Shown piece by piece: positions 1 through 8,817 of a DNA stretch of 64,000 bases. The translations under genes were made by a program, and so were the position numbers. The notes beneath the pieces are model-generated. The model saw nothing but the letters and a program-made list of their open reading frames with translations, did not search any database and was not told the DNA's origin. The stretch comes from Nostoc sp. RI_552 (GTDB taxonomy: Bacteria; Cyanobacteriota; Cyanobacteriia; Cyanobacteriales; Nostocaceae), in the NCBI GenBank assembly GCA_016124525.1, contig WGNO01000003.1, positions 1 to 64,000 of the forward strand, written 5' to 3'. Every line of letters begins with the position of its first letter. The stretch's first letter is position 1.

Positions 1-933
1 ATTGTTTACCACTGTTTGCTCAACTGTAGAAATCAACTCAAGTATCCACTCGTTACCAACACCAGCATTCCAGGTTGTTACACCTTGTGCTATGTCAGGA
101 CGATGTAAATAATCTCCTTTCCACGACTTGAGTTTGATTTTGTTGTCACTGATTGATTCAACTATCCACTCGTTACCAATACCAGTATTCCAGGTTGTTA
201 CACCTTGTGCTGTGTCAGGACGATGTAAATAATCTCCTTTCCACGACTTGAGTTTAATTTTACTATTTGTTGGTAGTTTAGTGGCGGTGGCGGTGGAAAA
301 TAAACTGGATATCTCACTGTCATTCAAGGCTGTGTCGTAAACACGCAATCCGCTATAACGAGCATCGGGGGCGAATTTGTTGTGAACCCCCACAAGGGAG
401 CGGCCTAGCTTAAAGGCTTGACCATTCGCAATATTGGCTACCCCGTTTCCAGTGGCATTTCCTAAGATTACCCCGTCAATATATAATTTCAGGGATTTGC
501 CTTGGCGTACTACTGCTAGGTGATGCCATTTTCCATCATTGAAGCCGTCTGTTTTAGTTTCTACGCCTATATAGTTAGTACCATTCTGATCTTGGTCTAC
601 TTCAGATGCAATAATACCACCAGGTCTAGATTCGTGTTTGCCGGTCATGCGAATGCAGAAAAAGTTGCCATGAGACCCTGCTGCACGGTTGCCAGCTATG
701 TCAAAGTAACGATAGGACTCTTTTGTTTGCAACCAAAAAGCTAGGGTAAAATCCCCAGTACCAAATTGACCGATTTGAGTACCAAAGGAAACAAATGAAT
801 TGTCTGAACCGTTAATGTGTACTGCTGTGTTCCCCCCTGGTCCTTCATTGTCCAAGGTTGCATTTGACAATGTACCCTCAATTTGTGATACGTTTCCTTT
901 CTGGGTCAAGAGGCATGGGAATGAATTAATCAT
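1..933 (-). CDS. LamG-domain protein with C-terminal 40-residue repeats (3' end outside window)
   Basis: The minus-strand frame is open from an ATG at 933 to the window edge, giving 311 residues with no stop. Residues ~20-215 read as a concanavalin A/LamG-type jelly-roll: a GDFTLAFWLQT strand, a GKWHHLAVVRQG strand and an LYIDG turn, all typical of LamG_3 domains. They are followed by two nearly identical 40-residue units (218-257 and 258-297) with core KSWKGDYLHRPD and TTWN. No signal peptide is evident at this start; a GTG sits 12 bases upstream in frame. LamG domains bind glycans or proteins, so a surface or secreted adhesin-like role is plausible, but the ligand is unknown. The repeat unit was not recognised. 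No clear ribosome binding site precedes the ATG. Confidence 0.75.
   Translation of the reverse strand, partial: MINSFPCLLTQKGNVSQIEGTLSNATLDNEGPGGNTAVHINGSDNSFVSFGTQIGQFGTGDFTLAFWLQTKESYRYFDIAGNRAAGSHGNFFCIRMTGKHESRPGGIIASEVDQDQNGTNYIGVETKTDGFNDGKWHHLAVVRQGKSLKLYIDGVILGNATGNGVANIANGQAFKLGRSLVGVHNKFAPDARYSGLRVYDTALNDSEISSLFSTATATKLPTNSKIKLKSWKGDYLHRPDTAQGVTTWNTGIGNEWIVESISDNKIKLKSWKGDYLHRPDIAQGVTTWNAGVGNEWILELISTVEQTVVNN
43..282 (-). repeat. Two tandem copies of a 120-bp in-frame repeat
   Basis: Positions 43-162 and 163-282 are two copies of a 120-bp (40-codon) unit with only a few differences, and the first bases of another unit (the KLKSWKG part) continue toward 290. The near identity at DNA level suggests recent duplication. 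The unit lies within the LamG gene, preserves its frame, and may continue beyond position 1. Confidence 0.9.
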
Positions 934-1433
934 GGCGGTTATATGCACTAAATAAATAATGAAGTCAATAAATGACTTTTTCTTTTTTAGATACTACTAT
1001 TACCACCTATTCATCTTGAGTATAATTACGAAAATTAACAGAAATTTAGCTTATTAAATATGTGGTGAAATATGATTTAATAATTGGTAATTTACAGCAC
1101 TTTTTGGTGTGGTGATATACAGTATTGGCGGGCAAGATGCCCACCCACAAAAGTTTCATGATTATGATTTGTACTTCATAAGAACGAAATCTATTGTAGC
1201 GGTAACTTGAAGTAAAATAAACCGTCAATTCTCAGAACTTTTTGTTTTTCTATGTTTTGGTTATACTTAAAAAAAATTAATAATTTTTAGCTGCTCTAGG
1301 TGCATTAGCAAGAATTTCAAATACTCTACAAAAGTCGATACAACTCCTGTCTGTTTTCACTGTATTTTTTAGTGTAAATTATAGATGCCCACAGTATCTA
1401 TTTTACGGATAATATTATGGTTTGACCTTGTTC
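934..1433. other. AT-rich gene-free spacer holding MITE copy 1
   Basis: No supported coding region. The spacer lies upstream of the LamG gene and downstream of the R-M gene. It holds the MITE-like element at 1093-1198 and otherwise AT-rich sequence. A 60-codon minus-strand open frame at 1046-1228 spans the element and is not credible. Confidence 0.7.
1093..1198 (+). mobile_element. MITE-like element, copy 1 of 3
   Basis: This 106-bp element shares almost all of its sequence with 4714-4820 and 61791-61897, all in the same orientation. It starts TACAGCAC and ends TATTGTA; in copy 3 the ends are the inverted pair TACAGCA/TGCTGTA. The outer TA at both ends fits a TA target duplication, as used by IS630/Tc1-mariner elements (inference). 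The interior contains a GGCGGGCAAGATGCC core and no coding capacity. The right inverted repeat of this copy has diverged. Confidence 0.8.
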
Positions 1434-4079
1434 TTATTTTGCGGCTAATTCTAAATTTAATGTCAGCATTTTTTCTAAAATGTCATCGTTGGTTTTGAAG
1501 TTATAAGCTTCCATTACCAATGTATCTAGTTCCTCATGGAGTTTATATAATTTGCTGCTGGGTTCGTTGTGGAATTTATTATATAATGTTGTGATTCCCC
1601 ACTGTTTAGACTCCATTTGTTGAGTGCGATATTCATGGAGTTCTACAGCTTTGGCTCGGATTTTTTCTACTATCTCCCCTGTTGCTGTCTGGGGAAAGGG
1701 AAAGGTTTCAAAGCAGGTGGTATGTGTGTAGCGAGTATCTCCCTTTAAAGTAGAACTTTGGGCTTTTACCCACTGGCGATGTGTTTTAGATGTAAGAATA
1801 CCTAATATGTAAAAGTCATCTGATGCAATTACAATATTTAAGTCCCCAGGTAGCCAGTTTGATGATGCTGGAATAAATATAGCCCATTTGGAAACTCTGG
1901 GTACTGCAAAGTAATAAGATAAAGATGAAATAGCTTTTCTCATAGCTGGACGAGGGGAAAAAAAATTCCACCAGTATTTTCTTGCTTTAGCATCTCTATT
2001 ATTATCTCTTTCTGGCTTGACATTGATTTTAATGTGTTCAAAAGGTAATTGATACTCACTCGCATCCTCAAGACTCATATCATTAAAATCAATAATCCAC
2101 CGCTCTGGTTTACCATGGGGATTTTGCGCCAGATTTGCACCCATGGAAAATAGTTTTAATACCTCTTGATTTTTCCCATCAGCGTTTATCCATTCCTTTA
2201 CTTGCTCCTCTGTCACCAAAAACCCTTTCCCTAGGGGAATCACCCCTTGAAAGCATTTATTCAAATTGGCTTTTAACCCCACAGCTTGAGAAACATCAAT
2301 ACTAGATTTCAAAGAAGAATTAATTCTGCTAACCACTTCATCATCTAAATAGTATTTACCCGGTTGAGCCTTACACCAGTTGACAATACTTACATGAACC
2401 TTCGCCTCCCTAGACCATGGTTGTGTAGATACAGCCTCATGAATATAACCCTGATTTTGAGTAATATAATCCAAAGCCGCGGCTCTACTTTTACCCTGAC
2501 TGACAGAATTAGTCGCAACTAAACCCGCTCTTCCATGTTCATCAAGGTGTTGGTGCGCTAACCTGAACCAATAGGCGCAAAAATCTACTGAATCTTCAAC
2601 TTCGGGGAATTGTTGAAAAACCTTATCTATATATTCATCCCCTAAAGCTATTCTCATATGTTTACCCCCCAAAAACGGCGGATTCCCAATAATTGCATTC
2701 ACCTTTGGCCATTGACTAAATAAAGCATCCCCACAGATAATATTTTTATCCAAAGAATTTAAAGGCAAAGCCGGCTCAGTTAACTGTAATTTATCAATGG
2801 CAATTTTCCGGCCAATCATCAATGTTACTCGGGCTAACTCCACGGCAAATAAATTAGTATCCATGCCATAAAATTGCATAGGAGTTACCAAACCTATGTG
2901 CATTTGCTTAGAGGTTAATTTCTGATTTTCCTGGATTTTCTCCAAGAGCAGGGTTTCAATTCTTTTTAATTCCTGATAGGCTATGTACAGGAAGTTGCCA
3001 GAACCACAAGCGGGATCAAAAACTCGATAACTTTGTAGTTCTAACTGAAGTAGTTCTAATTCTTTGAGGCTGTTAGCTTCTTCTATTCTTTCTTCCCAAT
3101 AACGACTAATGGTAGGGCGGACAATTTTCATAATGTCCACTTCTGATGTGTAATGAATACCCTTAGCGTGACGTTCTTGTTTATCTACTGTCCCCTCAAA
3201 TAAATTACCAAAAATAGCTGGTCTAACTTTACTCCAATTCTCTTTAGCTGAAACATCCAGAAATTTTAATTCCTCTGGGGTCAGTTCCAACGCTTCAATG
3301 TGAGAAAATAACCCGCCATTAAAATACTCCACCCCTTGATAACGTCCTGCTGGGGTTTTACCTGGTAGATTCATTTCCCGGAATAACCCGCCCAAAAGGT
3401 CATAGGAACTTGCGCCATTAATGCAGTCTTGAATGCAAGAAATAAACATATCCCGCGGTAACAGTTGTCTGTCTTCAGCAAACATAGCCAAGACGCATTG
3501 CAAAATAAACCTTTGTGCGGTTAGTTTCTCAATTCCCCGGTTTTGTAATTCTAAAAGCAATTCCCCCATGGGTCGGGCGGCTCTTTCTGTAACTTCTACC
3601 TGGTTGTTTTTGAATAGGGGAGTTTTATTGCCAAATTCCATAAAGCTAAAGGCTCCCGCCCTTTGTGGTAGGTGCTCTAGGGATATTTCATCTACAGGTG
3701 TATCTAATTGAATATCAAAGTCAAATATCCAAAATTCATCAAAGTTACATAATATGACATATTTGGGACGTTGGGGTACTAACCTTGTCCAATAATCAAA
3801 TGCTTGGGAATAATGTTTACTCAGGTCTTCACCGCGTTTTTTCATCTCAATTAATACGCGGGGTTTCCACACTAGGTCAGCAAACCCGGTTTTACCTTTT
3901 TTACTTCCTTTTTTGACGGGTTCTTCAAATTTCGCCCCAGCTTCCAAGGCTCCCTCATGTCCAAATGCTCTGAAAAAGCGGTCTAGGAATGTTTGCGCTT
4001 CCCTTTTTTCTTTTCCTTTGATGTGTTGCTGACAAAAGTTGACAAATTTATTTAGGCTTTCGGGGGTTGCTGTGGCCAT
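1434..4079 (-). CDS. Type IIG (MmeI-like) restriction-modification enzyme
   Basis: This 881-residue single polypeptide resembles MmeI-type enzymes (about 900 residues), in which nuclease, methyltransferase and target recognition share one chain. An N-terminal PD-(D/E)XK nuclease signature is visible as D68, then E78-M-K80, the D-x9-E-x-K spacing known for MmeI. The amino-methyltransferase part has SAM motif I DPACGSGNF (355-363) and catalytic motif IV NPPF (466-469), predicting N6-adenine methylation. A target-recognition region probably occupies ~600-800. The frame is full length and looks intact. An XRE regulator lies 155 bp upstream on the same strand, a plausible controller. MITE copies lie on both sides of the pair. 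The recognition sequence cannot be inferred. A solitary methyltransferase is the alternative, but the intact nuclease motif argues against it. Confidence 0.85.
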   Translation of the reverse strand: MATATPESLNKFVNFCQQHIKGKEKREAQTFLDRFFRAFGHEGALEAGAKFEEPVKKGSKKGKTGFADLVWKPRVLIEMKKRGEDLSKHYSQAFDYWTRLVPQRPKYVILCNFDEFWIFDFDIQLDTPVDEISLEHLPQRAGAFSFMEFGNKTPLFKNNQVEVTERAARPMGELLLELQNRGIEKLTAQRFILQCVLAMFAEDRQLLPRDMFISCIQDCINGASSYDLLGGLFREMNLPGKTPAGRYQGVEYFNGGLFSHIEALELTPEELKFLDVSAKENWSKVRPAIFGNLFEGTVDKQERHAKGIHYTSEVDIMKIVRPTISRYWEERIEEANSLKELELLQLELQSYRVFDPACGSGNFLYIAYQELKRIETLLLEKIQENQKLTSKQMHIGLVTPMQFYGMDTNLFAVELARVTLMIGRKIAIDKLQLTEPALPLNSLDKNIICGDALFSQWPKVNAIIGNPPFLGGKHMRIALGDEYIDKVFQQFPEVEDSVDFCAYWFRLAHQHLDEHGRAGLVATNSVSQGKSRAAALDYITQNQGYIHEAVSTQPWSREAKVHVSIVNWCKAQPGKYYLDDEVVSRINSSLKSSIDVSQAVGLKANLNKCFQGVIPLGKGFLVTEEQVKEWINADGKNQEVLKLFSMGANLAQNPHGKPERWIIDFNDMSLEDASEYQLPFEHIKINVKPERDNNRDAKARKYWWNFFSPRPAMRKAISSLSYYFAVPRVSKWAIFIPASSNWLPGDLNIVIASDDFYILGILTSKTHRQWVKAQSSTLKGDTRYTHTTCFETFPFPQTATGEIVEKIRAKAVELHEYRTQQMESKQWGITTLYNKFHNEPSSKLYKLHEELDTLVMEAYNFKTNDDILEKMLTLNLELAAK

Positions 4080-4234
4080 TTTGAATTAGTAATTGTCCTA
4101 AGTAGTTTTAACAACTCCTATGTTATTGATTAATCAGGACAAATAGGAAAAAATCTTTCCCCATGTTAATTACGAATCACCAATTACCCTAGGGAGAGAG
4201 CTTCTCCCCTCAAATAAGTATTAGGAATCAGGAA

Positions 4235-4585
4235 TTAGGAATTACCCCCAGCTTCCGCAGCCGCAGCTAACCTATCCATCACAGCTCTACCAACTATGGC
4301 TACTTCATTCAATGGCATACACTTGATGTGCTTAACCATTTGATTTACATCCGTAGATTCCGACATTGGCTTGACACCGATGTAGTGAAGCAATTCCTCC
4401 ATGGTGTAGCCTGCTTTGGCGGCAATGTTGGCTAAGTTTTCTGTATCTGGGATGGATTCTCCCTTTTCCCACAGTTGCACCGCAGTGGCAGAAACACCGA
4501 GAAGCTTACCAAAACCCCTCTGACTCATGGATCCACGAGCCATTTTTACTACTTCAATCAGTTTCCTTCTAGCTTCTAAATCCAC
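4235..4585 (-). CDS. XRE-family helix-turn-helix regulator
   Basis: This 116-residue protein has an N-terminal Cro/C1-type HTH (about residues 8-65), visible as MSQRGFGKLLGVSATAVQLWEKG followed by IPDTENLANIAAKAG in the usual helix order. The C-terminal part (~75-116) is helical and not recognised. It lies immediately upstream of the IIG restriction-modification gene on the same strand, so a C-protein-like role controlling that gene is a reasonable inference. It could instead be an unrelated regulator. No operator sequence was identified. Confidence 0.8.
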   Translation of the reverse strand: MDLEARRKLIEVVKMARGSMSQRGFGKLLGVSATAVQLWEKGESIPDTENLANIAAKAGYTMEELLHYIGVKPMSESTDVNQMVKHIKCMPLNEVAIVGRAVMDRLAAAAEAGGNS

Positions 4586-4713
4586 TGGTGTAATCTTACT
4601 TCCACTACAGTTAATAGTTTACTTTTTTGCGGATCAAAATATTTGATTAGTCTAGGCATTTAAGGCATTTACAAGGTGGCTGGACAATGGTGTACCTTAG
4701 GGTATGCTTCGTT

Positions 4714-4820
4714 TACAGAACTTTCCGGTGTGGTGATATACAGTATTGGCGGGCAAGATGCCTACCCCACAAAAGTTTCATGATTATGATTTGTACTTCA
4801 TAAGAACGAAATCTGCTGTA
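4714..4820 (+). mobile_element. MITE-like element, copy 2 of 3
   Basis: This 107-bp copy starts TACAGAAC and ends TCTGCTGTA. It is nearly identical to copies 1 and 3 and in the same orientation. It lies between the XRE regulator and prfA, so copies 1 and 2 bracket the R-M pair at a distance of about 3.6 kb. Confidence 0.85.
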
Positions 4821-4958
4821 TATTTCTTGTATTCAACCTTTGCTGCAATAGCTAGAGAATTTTAATTATATTAGTTTACTAACTTAGGATTTTACTAACT
4901 TACTGGTTTACTAATTTATTTTATTTCAGTCAAATGTCATAGGCACTTAGCATTGCGT

Positions 4959-5010
4959 TAGAAAACCGCCTGTCTGTATTGAAAGATACTGAAAAACTAG
5001 CGGTTTTCTA
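4959..5010 (-). terminator. Inverted repeat downstream of prfA, possible end of the ribosomal superoperon
   Basis: The arms TAGAAAACCGC (4959-4969) and GCGGTTTTCTA (5000-5010) are perfectly complementary over 11 bp. A small inner stem GTAT/ATAC lies in the 30-base loop. The structure sits 35 bp past the prfA stop on the minus strand. The A/T-rich outer stem could supply a terminator-like U tract, but the long loop makes this uncertain. Confidence 0.45.
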
Positions 5011-5044
5011 GGAGGTTTAAAACTACAAATTAGAAAACTACAAA

Positions 5045-6142
5045 TTAGTTAGAGGTAGCACTTGCTAACTCTGCTAGACGTTCCTGCTGGTCTTGAGAGA
5101 TACAAGATTGAATCAACGTTTCGAGGTCTCCTTCCAACACAGGATTAAGAGAGTAATTCTGTCCCAGGCGGTGGTCGGTAACGCGGTTGTCTTTGTAGTT
5201 GTAGGTACGGATTTTTTCTGAGCGTGATCCTGTGCCCACCTGCGATCGCCGCATGGAAGTTACAGCTTCTTGTTGTTCGCTTAACTTCATTTCATAAAGT
5301 TTCGCCCGGAGGATTTGCATTGCCCGTTCTTTGTTTTGCAGCTGGCTACGTTCTTCCGTACAGAAAATCCGGATCCCAGTAGGTTTGTGGTACAAGTCAG
5401 CTGCGGTTTCCACCTTGTTCACGTTTTGTCCACCTGCTCCGCCGGAACGAGCTGTAGTCATTTCAATATCCTTGGGATCAATATGGATTTCCACATCGTC
5501 CACCTCTGGCATAATGGCCACTGTGGCGGTGGAGGTGTGAACCCTTCCCCCAGCTTCAGTAGCTGGTACACGTTGTACCCGATGGACTCCCGCTTCAAAC
5601 TTCAGCTTGCTGTAAACACTATCACCCTGAATTTCCAGGATTACTTCTTTAAAGCCGCCCATTTCACCTGGTGACTCGCTCACCAGTTTGACTTTCCAAT
5701 GTTGGAGTTCAGCATAGCGGGAGTACATCCGCAGCAGATCCCCAGCCCAAATACTCGCTTCGTCACCGCCAGTACCAGCGCGAATTTCCAACATGATGTT
5801 TTTCTCATCGTTGGGATCCCGGGGTAACAGCAAGACCTTCAAGCGATTTTCTAAGTGTTCTAGTTTTTCCTCTAATTCATCTACTTCCAAAGCCGCCATT
5901 TCTTGCAACTCTGGATCACCATTGGCTTCTTTGAGTACCTGACGTGCTCCTAATAATTCTTCGGTAGCCGTTTTCCAAGTTTCGTAAGTATTAACCACCT
6001 CCTCCAAGGATGAACGAGTCTTGGCGATTTTCTGATACTCATCAGGATTGTTAGCAGTATCAGGGTCAGCCAGACGACGGGTTAATTCATTAAAGGTTTG
6101 TTCAACAGACTTTAGTTTTTCTAGCAGGTATGTTTCAGCCAT
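5045..6142 (-). CDS. prfA: Peptide chain release factor 1
   Basis: RF1 recognises UAA and UAG stop codons and triggers release of the finished peptide. The 365-residue protein carries the GGQ catalytic motif (in [11 protein letters not shown]) and the RF1-type anticodon motif PAT in [10 protein letters not shown], which separates it from RF2 (SPF). The N-terminal ~100 residues are helical and charged, as expected for domain 1. It is the last gene of the minus-strand ribosomal superoperon, following rpmE after about 100 bp, and is followed by an inverted repeat. Confidence 0.96.
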   Translation of the reverse strand: MAETYLLEKLKSVEQTFNELTRRLADPDTANNPDEYQKIAKTRSSLEEVVNTYETWKTATEELLGARQVLKEANGDPELQEMAALEVDELEEKLEHLENRLKVLLLPRDPNDEKNIMLEIRAGTGGDEASIWAGDLLRMYSRYAELQHWKVKLVSESPGEMGGFKEVILEIQGDSVYSKLKFEAGVHRVQRVPATEAGGRVHTSTATVAIMPEVDDVEIHIDPKDIEMTTARSGGAGGQNVNKVETAADLYHKPTGIRIFCTEERSQLQNKERAMQILRAKLYEMKLSEQQEAVTSMRRSQVGTGSRSEKIRTYNYKDNRVTDHRLGQNYSLNPVLEGDLETLIQSCISQDQQERLAELASATSN

Positions 6143-6243
6143 AACGAATGAAATCGCTCCTTACAAATAACAAGTTGGCGGGAGCAAAAAACGACAATCG
6201 ACCCAGCGGTTGCGGGGTCGTGGTTAACAGCAGAGCCAACCCG

Positions 6244-6486
6244 CTATTTCTTTTTGCTTTTCTCGTCGGAGGCTTGAGTGCTGCTCATACCGTATTTACG
6301 CAAGAAGCGTTCAACTCGACCCTCAGTGTCAATTAGCTTCTGAGTTCCAGTATAAAAGGGGTGATTTCCAGACCAAACATCCACGTGCAATTCTGGCTTG
6401 GTAGAGCCAACAGTCATGACAACTTGACCGTTACAGTAAACTTTAGCTTCTGGATACCACTGGGGATGAATATCGGGTTTAGCCAT
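6244..6486 (-). CDS. rpmE: 50S ribosomal protein L31
   Basis: The 80-residue protein matches L31: it opens MAKPDIHPQWYPEAKV and contains SGNHPFYTG. Only one cysteine is present, so this is a zinc-independent (C-minus) form. L31 forms a bridge between the ribosomal subunits. The gene lies between rpsI and prfA, the normal cyanobacterial order, and has a lysine-rich C-terminus. Confidence 0.95.
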   Translation of the reverse strand: MAKPDIHPQWYPEAKVYCNGQVVMTVGSTKPELHVDVWSGNHPFYTGTQKLIDTEGRVERFLRKYGMSSTQASDEKSKKK

Positions 6487-6584
6487 GTTTTTTGTCCTTA
6501 ACCTATATCAATTATAACTTTCAGATGAGAATGGGGACTGGGGCACAATTGTCTCTATTACCAATAACCAATCCCCCAATGTGC

Positions 6585-7001
6585 TTAACGTTTGGAGTAC
6601 TGAGGAGCTTTCCGGGCCTTGTGCAAACCATATTTTTTCCGTTCTTTGGCACGAGGATCCCGAGTCAGGTAGCCCTCGGTTTTCAAAGGTGAACGGTTAT
6701 CGGGGTCGAGTTGACACAGAGCGCGAGCCACTCCCAAACGAATAGAGTCAGCCTGGCCTGTCAAGCCACCGCCTTCAGCTTTGACCAAAATATCGTATTC
6801 GTTTTCCAGGCCTAAAGTTTCCAGAGGATTTTTAATCAGTCCCAAGTAGTTGGCATTGAATTGAAAGTACAATTCTCCAGGCTTGCCATTGACAATCAAC
6901 TTACCTTCACCGGGAACTAGTCTTACCCGTGCTACTGCGGACTTACGACGACCAGTACCCCAGTACACAGCGCGACCACTATTGATATCTACCACTACCA
7001 T
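6585..7001 (-). CDS. rpsI: 30S ribosomal protein S9
   Basis: The 138-residue protein has the S9 pattern: [16 protein letters not shown] near the start and the basic C-terminal tail ending QYSKR, which in S9 reaches the P-site tRNA. Its ATG overlaps the last base of the rplM stop codon (TAATG), so the two are probably translationally coupled, as expected for the widespread rplM-rpsI pair. Confidence 0.97.
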   Translation of the reverse strand: MVVVDINSGRAVYWGTGRRKSAVARVRLVPGEGKLIVNGKPGELYFQFNANYLGLIKNPLETLGLENEYDILVKAEGGGLTGQADSIRLGVARALCQLDPDNRSPLKTEGYLTRDPRAKERKKYGLHKARKAPQYSKR

Positions 7002-7459
7002 TAATTTTCTGCTCCAGGAATTGTATTAACTTTTAGTTCTTTGGGTTTTTGGGCTTCGTGGGGATGAGTTGGTCCAGCGTAAACTTTGAGTTTCGTGAAC
7101 AACTGCCTACCCAGACTATTTTTAGGTAGCATACCTTTAACAGCATGTTCTAGTATCCGTTCTGGTAAGCGCTGTTGCAGTTTAGCAAAAGTTTCTGTTT
7201 TCATTCCCCCGGGACGGCCTGAATGGCGACGGTAAAGTTTTTGGCTGCGCTTTTTGCCTGTAACTGCTATTTTTTCGGCATTGATGACAATTACAAAGTC
7301 ACCTGTATCCAAGTGGGGAGTATATTCGGCTTTTCTTTTGCCTCTGAGAACCATAGCGATTTCAGCAGCGAGGCGGCCGAGGCGTTTATCAGTGGCATCT
7401 ACTATGTACCACTCATGCTCAAGGGATGCTTGAGGAGGAAGGTATGTTTTTGTTGTCAT
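7001..7459 (-). CDS. rplM: 50S ribosomal protein L13
   Basis: The 152-residue L13 contains [32 protein letters not shown] and the MLPKNSLGR motif. L13 is an early 23S rRNA assembly protein. It follows truA after 12 bp and overlaps rpsI by one base, in the cyanobacterial order truA-rplM-rpsI-rpmE-prfA. Confidence 0.97.
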   Translation of the reverse strand: MTTKTYLPPQASLEHEWYIVDATDKRLGRLAAEIAMVLRGKRKAEYTPHLDTGDFVIVINAEKIAVTGKKRSQKLYRRHSGRPGGMKTETFAKLQQRLPERILEHAVKGMLPKNSLGRQLFTKLKVYAGPTHPHEAQKPKELKVNTIPGAEN

Positions 7460-7471
7460 TAGGGTTTTGGT

Positions 7472-8359
7472 TTACAAGATGGGTGTGGAATTGAGGTGAA
7501 CGGTATCTGTTTGGGGATATTCCTGGGGAATAGCTGTAGGAAAGACCAACTTCGGCAGGGTTTCGTACCAAATTTCTGGGGGAAAAGGAAAATCTGGATA
7601 GCCTACTCTTAACAAACACAATCCCTGGGGAGGGGCTGCGTGTTTTACCTTTTCCCGGTGTTCTTGTTTCCAGAGTTGGGTAAACTTAGCAAGTGTTAGC
7701 TTGCCCCCGCCTACTTGTACCAGCATCCCTACTAACAGCCTGACCATGCCATACAAAAATGCATTGGCCTGAATTTCAATATGAAGAAATGGCCCACTAC
7801 GATGACATTCTGCTGCTTGCACCTCTACCCAAGAATGCGATCGCTTGGAACCTGCACGATGAAATGCGGCCAAATGATGCTTCCCCAATAAAGGTTCGAG
7901 TGCAGTTTGGATTAAGCGTTCATCCAGGGGTGCATAATAATAATGCCAACTGAAGGGTCTAACGAACAAGTTCGGTCGTTCTTCAGTGTATATCGTGTAG
8001 CGATACCGTCGGTAAGCGGCACTAAAGCGAGCATGCCAACGATTATCTACACCAGCTGAAGCCCTTATTAGTATATCTTGAGGCAGATAGCTGTTGAGAA
8101 TTGATGCCCACTTGTGAGGCGGGATAAATCCTGTAGCTTCAAAATGGGCTACTTGAGCTGCTGCATGAACTCCAGAATCTGTTCGCCCGGCTCCATGTAA
8201 AGTGACATGATAACCAAGAACCGTTGCGATGGCTGTTTCGATTTCTTCTTGAACTGTACGATGGTGCTTTTGTCTTTGCCAGCCGTGAAAATGAGTGCCC
8301 AAGTATTGAATTACCAGGGCGACTCGATGGGTTGGCGTAGGCTGGTGGCTTTCTAACAT
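7472..8359 (-). CDS. truA: tRNA pseudouridine(38-40) synthase
   Basis: TruA isomerises uridines 38-40 in the tRNA anticodon arm. The 295-residue protein has the catalytic aspartate in GAGRTDSGVHAAAQVAHF, an N-terminal YLGTHFHGWQRQ strand, and the C-terminal FLYGMVRLLVG helix typical of the family. It lies between rplQ and rplM in the ribosomal superoperon. The C-terminal ~30 residues are proline-rich and probably not part of the fold. Confidence 0.95.
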   Translation of the reverse strand: MLESHQPTPTHRVALVIQYLGTHFHGWQRQKHHRTVQEEIETAIATVLGYHVTLHGAGRTDSGVHAAAQVAHFEATGFIPPHKWASILNSYLPQDILIRASAGVDNRWHARFSAAYRRYRYTIYTEERPNLFVRPFSWHYYYAPLDERLIQTALEPLLGKHHLAAFHRAGSKRSHSWVEVQAAECHRSGPFLHIEIQANAFLYGMVRLLVGMLVQVGGGKLTLAKFTQLWKQEHREKVKHAAPPQGLCLLRVGYPDFPFPPEIWYETLPKLVFPTAIPQEYPQTDTVHLNSTPIL

Positions 8360-8433
8360 AGAGATTGCGTCTGTTGGTACTTGTCTTTGTCATTAACTTA
8401 ATGACTCATGACCAATGACCAAGGACTGATGAA

Positions 8434-8784
8434 CTAGACTAGCTCGATGATTGCCATTTTCGCCTGATCTCCCCGACGGGGAACGGTATGGAAGATGCGG
8501 GTATAACCGCCATTACGGTTACCATAGCGAGTTGGTGCTTGCTCAAATAAAGCATGGACCAGTTGCTTGTCGTAGATATAGCCCAGAGCTTCCCGACGTG
8601 CTGCTAAGGAGCCGTCTTTAGCTAGGGTAATCATTTTATCTACTTCGCTACGCACAACTTTAGCTCTAATTAAAGTTGTAGTGATGCGGCCATGACGGAT
8701 GAGTTCGGTGGTTAGCGCTCGCAACAGGGCGCGGCGCTGGTCAGCTGGTTTACTGAGTTTTTTGACTCGACAACGGTGACGCAT
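8434..8784 (-). CDS. rplQ: 50S ribosomal protein L17
   Basis: The 116-residue L17 contains the family core [25 protein letters not shown] and the C-terminal [22 protein letters not shown]17 sits near the exit tunnel opening. It follows rpoA after 33 bp, the usual alpha-operon order. Confidence 0.97.
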   Translation of the reverse strand: MRHRCRVKKLSKPADQRRALLRALTTELIRHGRITTTLIRAKVVRSEVDKMITLAKDGSLAARREALGYIYDKQLVHALFEQAPTRYGNRNGGYTRIFHTVPRRGDQAKMAIIELV

Positions 8785-8817
8785 AATAATGCACTATGAA
8801 TTAGTAAAAGTTTTGGC

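Larger units (their letters stand above)
4586..5044. other. Gene-free spacer with MITE copy 2 and a long hairpin
   Basis: No gene found. The spacer contains the XRE promoter region, the MITE-like element at 4714-4820, a run of imperfect TTTACTAA-type direct repeats at about 4870-4918, and the inverted repeat at 4959-5010 just beyond the end of prfA. Confidence 0.7.

Noticed and set aside
43-282. Tandem 120-bp units as a CRISPR or satellite array
   Set aside because: Units are in frame within a protein-coding gene and have no spacers.
1046-1228. 60-codon minus-strand open frame
   Set aside because: It spans MITE copy 1 and has no family resemblance; the repeat explains the sequence.
5315-5674. 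Plus-strand 119-codon frame over prfA
   Set aside because: Antisense shadow of prfA, cysteine/histidine-rich composition with no domain.
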